64,000 nucleotides of DNA, taken from NCBI RefSeq assembly GCF_042643245.1, contig NZ_JBHRSK010000004.1, positions 434,001-498,000 of the forward strand. Reading direction: 5' to 3'. Both the position numbers and the translations under genes were made by a program. The notes beneath the pieces are model-generated. The model was not told the origin of the DNA. It was given only the letters and a program-made list of their open reading frames with translations, and did no database searches. Below are positions 59,758 through 64,000 of this stretch, piece after piece. The stretch is from Acidimangrovimonas pyrenivorans. Its GTDB lineage: Bacteria; Pseudomonadota; Alphaproteobacteria; Rhodobacterales; Rhodobacteraceae. How positions within the stretch are numbered: position 1 is the stretch's first letter; the number at the start of each line of letters is the position of its first letter.

Positions 59758-59863
59758 GCGGGCGCCCCCGGCCCTGCAGGCGATCCGCCTGCGCCGGGCG
59801 CGGTTCGGCGGCATCCGGCCGGTCCGTCAGCGAAGCGTCAGGAACTTCACCTTCCGGTGACCC

Positions 59864-59877
59864 GTGATCGAGATCAA
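59864..59877. promoter_or_regulatory. Candidate FNR/NNR-type site upstream of the cupredoxin gene
   Basis: GTGAT-N4-ATCAA differs at one base from the FNR/DNR consensus TTGAT-N4-ATCAA. It is about 75 bases before the start codon and would fit activation under low oxygen or nitric oxide. Confidence 0.55.
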
Positions 59878-59945
59878 GTTTTCTTAAGGGCCTCTGCGGG
59901 CAGTGTCGCGGCATGGAAACGCGTCACCGGAAGGAGGACCCTGAA

Positions 59946-60464
59946 ATGACCCTGACACGCCGCAGCGCCTTGCTGCTTGCCGCCGCCGCCCTGCCCGCCC
60001 TTTCCCTGACCCCGGCGCTCGCCGCCTCGGGCGAGGTCGTCCATGTCTCGCTCTGGGACAAGGGCGACAACGCCATGGACAAACTGGGGGAAGAGCCGCC
60101 GATGGGCTTCAACATGATCGGCGCCGCCAAGCACGACAAGCTGGCCACCATGGGCGTCACCGCCACGCCCGATGCGATCAAGGCCGGCAAGATCACCTTC
60201 GAGGTCACCAACAACTCGAAAGACACCGTGCACGAGATGATCGTCGCCCCGATCAAGAGCAAGGACGAGGTCCTGCCCTACAACAAGGAGGAGATGCGGG
60301 TCGAGGAAGAGAAGGCCGGCCATCTGGGCGAGGTCTCGGAACTCGATCCCGGCGCCAGCGGTGCCCTGACCCTGACGCTCAAGCCGGGCGAATACATCCT
60401 CTACTGCAACATTCCCGGTCACTACGTGATGGGGATGTGGACGCTGTTCACCGTGAAGGGCTGA
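59946..60464 (+). CDS. Cupredoxin, type 1 copper protein
   Basis: A 172-residue exported copper protein of the plastocyanin/azurin fold. A signal peptide with a twin-arginine-like TRRSALL start covers about residues 1-27. The type 1 copper ligands are H96 (TVHEMIV), C154, H159 and M162 or M164 in YCNIPGHYVMGM. It could carry electrons in respiration or denitrification, or buffer copper. It is longer than pseudoazurin (about 146). AAGGAGG lies 9 bases before the ATG, and an FNR-type site is upstream. Its 3' end overlaps the convergent DMT gene by 17 bases. Confidence 0.88.
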   Translation: MTLTRRSALLLAAAALPALSLTPALAASGEVVHVSLWDKGDNAMDKLGEEPPMGFNMIGAAKHDKLATMGVTATPDAIKAGKITFEVTNNSKDTVHEMIVAPIKSKDEVLPYNKEEMRVEEEKAGHLGEVSELDPGASGALTLTLKPGEYILYCNIPGHYVMGMWTLFTVKG

Positions 60465-61512
60465 GCGCGGCCCGGGCCTCGGCCGCCGCGTCAGGCAATC
60501 CCTGGCGCGCCGGCCGCAGGGCGCCCCGCCGGCGCGCCGCCGGCATCGGCGCCTGAACGGGGCGGCGCAGAGACGCCGCGGCATCGGCCGCGGTCCGCCC
60601 GGAACTGTCCGGCATCGTGGGCGCAGGCGCGGTCTTGGCCGGCGCCGGCGCGTGATTGCCGAAGGTGACGTAGAGCCCGGCGACGATCACGATCGCGGCG
60701 CCGAGATAGATGCCCTGCCCCGGCAGGTCGCCGAAGAACAGGAAGCCGAAGGCCAGCAGGACGAAGAACTGCAGGTTCAGGATCGGTGAGACCACCATCG
60801 CCGGCGCGCGCGAGAAGGCCGCCGCCAGCGCGATCTTGCCGCCCAGGAAGCCGAGCCCGAACAGCACCACCAGACCGATATCCGCCGGGCTCATCGGCGC
60901 GACGTGACCGGGCAGCGTCACCCCCATCATCAGCGCCAGCGCGATCTGCGGGTAGAAGACCAGCGCCGCCGCGTTGCCCTCTTCCCGGCCGATCTTGCGC
61001 GCCAGGGTCAGCGACACCGCGCCGAACAGGCTGCCGCAGATGGCGAGGCCGTAATAGAGCGCCTGCCCGCCGCCCGGCGCCGGCAGCACCAGCACCACGC
61101 CCAGGACACTGGCCGCCAGCGCGACCCAGTAGCGCGGCGCCACCGGCTCGCCCAGCACCGGCCCCGACAGCAGCCCGGTCAGCACCGGCAGCAGCGCGCT
61201 GAAGACGAAGACCTCGGTCAGTTGCAGATGCTTGTAGGCGAGGAAGTAGCTCACCGCCGCGCCGACGGTGATCACCGAGCGCAGCGCCATGGTCCAGGGA
61301 AAGGCGGTCCGCAGCCCGCCGCCGCCGAAATAGCCGCGCCGGCTGAGCAGCCAGGCCCCGCCGATGCCGACAAGCGCGGCCAGGAAATTCACCTGCTGGA
61401 CCGGGTACTGCATCGCCAGCAGCTTGGCCAGAAGATCCGTCGTGGCGGTCAGCATCACGGCGCTCAGAGCAAGGCCCGCGCCGATGATCGCCTGCTGTTT
61501 TCGCCCGTTCAT
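60448..61512 (-). CDS. DMT-superfamily (EamA) transporter
   Basis: A 354-residue membrane protein with ten predicted segments in two EamA halves (residues about 8-285), followed by a 65-residue Pro/Ala/Arg-rich cytoplasmic tail not usual for the family. DMT proteins export or import small metabolites. It starts within the stop of the partner gene (ATGA), so it is translated together with it, and is the last gene of the repeat-peptide cassette. An export role for the cassette's product is inference. Confidence 0.87.
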   Translation of the reverse strand: MNGRKQQAIIGAGLALSAVMLTATTDLLAKLLAMQYPVQQVNFLAALVGIGGAWLLSRRGYFGGGGLRTAFPWTMALRSVITVGAAVSYFLAYKHLQLTEVFVFSALLPVLTGLLSGPVLGEPVAPRYWVALAASVLGVVLVLPAPGGGQALYYGLAICGSLFGAVSLTLARKIGREEGNAAALVFYPQIALALMMGVTLPGHVAPMSPADIGLVVLFGLGFLGGKIALAAAFSRAPAMVVSPILNLQFFVLLAFGFLFFGDLPGQGIYLGAAIVIVAGLYVTFGNHAPAPAKTAPAPTMPDSSGRTAADAAASLRRPVQAPMPAARRRGALRPARQGLPDAAAEARAALSPSR

Positions 61513-62618
61513 GATGCCCCCACATCCACGCCCAGGGTCCGATGACAGAACCGGTGCAGAAACTCTTCGAATTGCGGGCTCGACCGCCCGACCGTCTCGA
61601 ATACCCGGCGCGACCGCGGCGACAGCCCGTCCGGCAATCTTTCGAACAGATTGCCGATGGTCATGCGATTCTCGCGTGTCAGTTGTAGAAGTATTTGCGA
61701 AATCTCGGTCAGAGTGCAACGATTCTCGGGCCGGCGCCGGAAAACCAGCCGCCCGGGCCGGGCGGCATGGGCAAAGGCGGCGGCGCCCGCCACCGCCTGG
61801 TGCCAGTTGGCGACCAGGAACGGGTGGTAGTCGTCCTGCTGGGCGGCGGGATCGTCCGGCTCGGTCCGGAAGATCTCGAAATCGGCCAGATCGCCGGCGA
61901 TATAGCTTTCCCACAGTTCCGGCGGCCGCCGGCCGAGCCAGCGCAGCGCGATGCAGACCTCGGACAGGAGGTCGATATCCTCCTCCATCATCGCGATCAG
62001 GCCGGTATTGGTCAGGCTCCCGATCACGGCTTCGGGCAGCTCCACCCGGCTGCGCCCGTATTCGGTGAGGTAGAATATGAAATGGGTCAGGTCGTAGGCC
62101 GCCTTGCGGTTGGGGACGGCGAAGGCGGCGGGGCGTGACATGAAGGCGATGGCGCGGTCGTCCAGCCCGCCGTCCTCCTGCAGCACCCGGATCCCGTGCC
62201 GGGCGCAGAGCCGGCGCGCTTCCATCCGCTGCAGGTCCGACACCTCGCCCTCGGCCAGCCGCAGCCTGGCCACCCGCGCCGCCAGCCCCTCGGCCACGCC
62301 CGCCGCCAGGCCAAGCGCCTCGGCATCGCCGGCGATCGACAGGATGAAGCGGTAATATTGCGGAAAGAAGGCCAGGAAGCCCGGCGCCCCGGCATGGAAG
62401 GCGCGGTAATGCCGGCCCAGCCGGGTGCCAGCAGCCAGCCCGGTGGTCTCGACGATATTGAGAAGCTCGGCATTCTCCTTGAGATACATCACGTCCTGTG
62501 GCCCGCGCCGATGGCGCGCGAAGGCCGCCGCGATGGCGTCCAGCGCCGCCGGATCAGACCGGCGCCCCGCTCTCCTGTGCAGGGCGCCGGTTCCACCTGG
62601 GACATGAAGCGGGAGCAA
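61509..62618 (-). CDS. Unrecognised helical protein, partner of the repeat peptide
   Basis: A protein of about 369 residues, mostly helical, that I do not recognise. Notable segments are LKENAELLNIVETTG near residue 44, FPQYYRFILSIAGD, the striking AYDLTHFIFYLTEYGRS with H179, a cluster LLSEVCIALRWLGRRPPELWESYIAG and DDYHPFLVANWHQAV. The T-H-x-[IL]-F-Y-L-T-E-[YF]-G pattern suggests an active-site or ligand motif. No in-frame ATG starts it well: TTG at 62618 with GAGGA 8 bases upstream fits, and the peptide's stop codon lies inside that site; ATG at 62489 (326 residues) is the alternative. It sits between the peptide and the DMT gene. Confidence 0.75.
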   Translation of the reverse strand: MLPLHVPGGTGALHRRAGRRSDPAALDAIAAAFARHRRGPQDVMYLKENAELLNIVETTGLAAGTRLGRHYRAFHAGAPGFLAFFPQYYRFILSIAGDAEALGLAAGVAEGLAARVARLRLAEGEVSDLQRMEARRLCARHGIRVLQEDGGLDDRAIAFMSRPAAFAVPNRKAAYDLTHFIFYLTEYGRSRVELPEAVIGSLTNTGLIAMMEEDIDLLSEVCIALRWLGRRPPELWESYIAGDLADFEIFRTEPDDPAAQQDDYHPFLVANWHQAVAGAAAFAHAARPGRLVFRRRPENRCTLTEISQILLQLTRENRMTIGNLFERLPDGLSPRSRRVFETVGRSSPQFEEFLHRFCHRTLGVDVGAS

Positions 62619-62629
62619 TGCCTCCGTCC

Positions 62630-63088
62630 TCAGGCGCGGCCGGTCTTGCCGGCCGTATTCCACGAGCACATCGACAGCGCGGTCGCGGAGCCGGTCTCGA
62701 TCCCGCCGGCGGCCTCGTAGGACGAGGTGGTCAGCGCAGTACCGCCACCGGCCTCGAGCGCGCTGTCCTGCTGCGGCGCATAGGACGAGGTGACCATGTC
62801 GCAGCCCGCGCCGCCCTCCAGCGCCGTGCCGGCGGTGTCGTAGGACGAGGTGCTGAGCGCCGTGCCGGCCCCCGCCAGGGCGCTGCCGCCCATCTCGTAG
62901 GACGAGGTCGCGAGCGCCGTCCCCGCGCCCGAGAACAGGGCGCCGTCGCCGCAATCATAGGACGAGGTGCTCATCTCGCAGTCGGCGCCCGAAAACAGGG
63001 TACGCGGGGCGGCGGCCGGAGCCGTGGCCTGCATCGGCACGCCCGGCACGGCGGTGGCGGAACGGCTCTCGTATTCGGTCTTGTGCAT
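62630..63088 (-). CDS. Six-repeat TSSY peptide, possible RiPP-type precursor
   Basis: A 152-residue protein I do not recognise. A leader of about 29 residues (MHKTEYESRSATAVPGVPMQ) precedes six imperfect 19-21 residue repeats of the form AL-x2-GAGTAL-x-TSSY-[ED]-x2-G. TSSY occurs at residues 41, 61, 80, 100 and 121; the sixth repeat has MCSW. Repeats 1 and 4 replace GTAL by DCEM or GCDM. At DNA level TAGGACGAGGT recurs every 57-63 bases. There is no signal peptide or membrane segment. GGAAGGAGA lies 6 bases before the ATG. It heads a leftward operon with an unknown protein and a DMT transporter. Confidence 0.8.
   Translation of the reverse strand: MHKTEYESRSATAVPGVPMQATAPAAAPRTLFSGADCEMSTSSYDCGDGALFSGAGTALATSSYEMGGSALAGAGTALSTSSYDTAGTALEGGAGCDMVTSSYAPQQDSALEAGGGTALTTSSYEAAGGIETGSATALSMCSWNTAGKTGRA
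62718..62968 (-). repeat. In-gene tandem repeat, about 60-base period
   Basis: The 11-base core TAGGACGAGGT (plus strand) occurs at 62718, 62781, 62841, 62898 and 62958, with spacings of 63, 60, 57 and 60 bases, all multiples of three. It encodes the TSSY core of the repeat peptide. Confidence 0.95.
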
Positions 63089-63177
63089 CGGAATCTCCTT
63101 CCCGTCTGGGGTTCTGGCAGAATCGTGATTTGCAAAACACAACCTAGGGTAGCATTGCTGAACGATTTTACTACTAC

Positions 63178-63191
63178 TTAATAAAGATCAA
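63178..63191. promoter_or_regulatory. Candidate FNR/NNR-type site upstream of the repeat peptide
   Basis: TTAAT-N4-ATCAA (minus strand TTGAT-N4-ATTAA) differs at one base from the FNR consensus. It is about 90 bases before the peptide start in an AT-rich leader of 222 bases shared with divergent xthA. The AT-richness makes a chance match possible. Confidence 0.35.
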
Positions 63192-63310
63192 TTCCAACAA
63201 CTTGCCACCTGAGCGTGTGCGCCGCCCGGCTGGACCGTGCCCGCGCTTGTTCCCGCCGGCCCGCCGCGCTATCCAGACCCGAGCGGGCCTGACCCGCGCG
63301 GGAGAGCCGG

Positions 63311-64000
63311 ATGAAAATCGCCACGTTCAACATCAACGGCATCAAGGCGCGGGCCGAGGCCCTGCCGCGCTGGCTCGAGGCCGCCGCGCCCGACATCGTG
63401 CTGCTGCAGGAAATCAAGTCGATGGACGACGCCTTCCCCGCCAGCCTGTTCGAGGACATGGGCTACAACGTGGCGGTGCATGGCCAGAAGTCCTTCAACG
63501 GCGTCGCCATCCTGTCGAAGCTGCCGCTCGAGGATGTCCGCCGCGGGCTGCCCGGCGATCCCGAGGACGAACAGGCGCGCTGGATCGAGGCGACGGTGGT
63601 CGGCAGGCGGGCGCTGCGGCTCTGCGGCCTCTACCTGCCCAACGGCAACCCGGCGCCGGGGCCGAAATACGACTACAAGCTGGCCTGGATGGAGCGGATG
63701 CGCGCCCGCGCCGCCGAGTTGCTGGCAGCCGAGGAACCGGCGCTGATGGCGGGGGATTACAACATCATCCCGCAGGCCGAGGACGCGGCCAAGCCGGAGG
63801 CCTGGCGCGAGGACGCGCTGTTCCTGCCCGAAAGCCGCGCCGCCTTCCGCCGCATCCTCAATCTCGGCTTCACCGAGGCCTTCCGCGCCCGCGAGCCGCG
63901 CCCGGGCCATTACAGTTTCTGGGACTACCAGGCCGGCGCCTGGGCCAGGAACAACGGCATCCGCATCGACCATGTCCTGCTGACGCCCCAGGCGGCCGAC
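63311..64000 (+). CDS. xthA: Exodeoxyribonuclease III, 5' part (cut by window end)
   Basis: The first 230 codons of an Xth-family exonuclease/AP endonuclease for DNA base-excision repair; no stop is reached before the window ends. It starts MKIATFNINGIKAR, has the metal-binding glutamate in VLLQEIK, GLYLPNGNP near 108-116, the catalytic Asp/Asn in MAGDYNIIPQ and HYSFWDY plus NNGIRIDHVL near the end. The full protein should be about 260 residues. GGGAGAGCCGG precedes the ATG. It is divergent from the repeat peptide. Confidence 0.96.
   Translation, partial: MKIATFNINGIKARAEALPRWLEAAAPDIVLLQEIKSMDDAFPASLFEDMGYNVAVHGQKSFNGVAILSKLPLEDVRRGLPGDPEDEQARWIEATVVGRRALRLCGLYLPNGNPAPGPKYDYKLAWMERMRARAAELLAAEEPALMAGDYNIIPQAEDAAKPEAWREDALFLPESRAAFRRILNLGFTEAFRAREPRPGHYSFWDYQAGAWARNNGIRIDHVLLTPQAAD

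Noticed and set aside
62489..62605. A 38-codon minus-strand frame (ATG 62605) ending in TGATG at the alternative start of the partner gene
   Set aside because: It has no ribosome-binding site and lies within the frame opened by the TTG at 62618, which encodes a coherent helical N-terminus. Coupling through this short frame cannot be fully excluded.

Overview
The window is high-GC, gene-dense chromosomal DNA from an alphaproteobacterium, most likely of the Rhodobacteraceae/Paracoccaceae (Rhodobacter, Rhodovulum, Paracoccus relatives). This rests on the protein content: a single-Cys DksA, long PstC/PstA, a two-domain dCTP deaminase, form II RuBisCO with CbbR, a DUF442-SQR fusion, OlsB, and a GGGATATTT-type dispersed intergenic element seen in that group. 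I cannot resolve the genus. No phage, insertion sequence, CRISPR array or rRNA was seen; there is one tRNA (Pro, GGG).

Layout. 1-4.0 kb: yicC-gmk-gamma carbonic anhydrase, a Cys/Met PLP enzyme and a small unknown gene. 4.2-11.5 kb: a complete phosphate-starvation module phoR-pstSCAB-phoU-phoB, with three PhoB half-sites ahead of pstS. 11.6-20.9 kb: cbbR diverging from a Calvin-cycle operon cbbF-cbbP-cbbA-cbbM-rpe, then a Tat-exported metallo-hydrolase and a thioredoxin-fold protein, then cbbZ and cbbY. 20.9-25.4 kb: sulfide/persulfide genes (persulfide dioxygenase-like protein, DUF442-sulfide:quinone reductase fusion, SulP anion transporter). Two candidate sulfide-repressor operators sit on promoters here, so CO2 fixation and reduced-sulfur oxidation look interleaved. 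25.6-31 kb: psuG, DUF502 membrane protein, LysE exporter, TIGR02453 protein, rpsB with a structured leader, tsf, a GNAT. 31-32.5 kb: a 540-bp gene-free stretch with strong hairpins beside an orphan LuxR-type regulator.

32.5-45 kb: an FAD oxidoreductase, tex (TTG start), a PfkB/PsuK-like kinase, bdhA, an aromatic-type monooxygenase, dksA, a MoxR ATPase without its usual VWA partner, a Uup-type ABC-F protein, olsB, a BamE-like lipoprotein. 44.7-48.9 kb: yceD-rpmF-plsX-fabH-ihfA-merR. 49-59.3 kb: tRNA-Pro, dcd, two small unknowns, then leftward operons argS-SPOR-nagZ-scpA-scpB and dgt-cation/proton antiporter. 59.4-64 kb: erpA, an anaerobically controlled-looking cupredoxin, and a leftward three-gene cassette made of a six-repeat TSSY peptide, an unrecognised helical protein with an LTHFIFYLTEYG motif and a DMT exporter; finally the start of xthA, cut by the window edge.

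The most promising undescribed system is the 60.4-63.1 kb cassette, whose order (repeat peptide, partner protein, exporter, translationally coupled) resembles a ribosomally made, modified and exported peptide pathway. That is inference from architecture, not homology.
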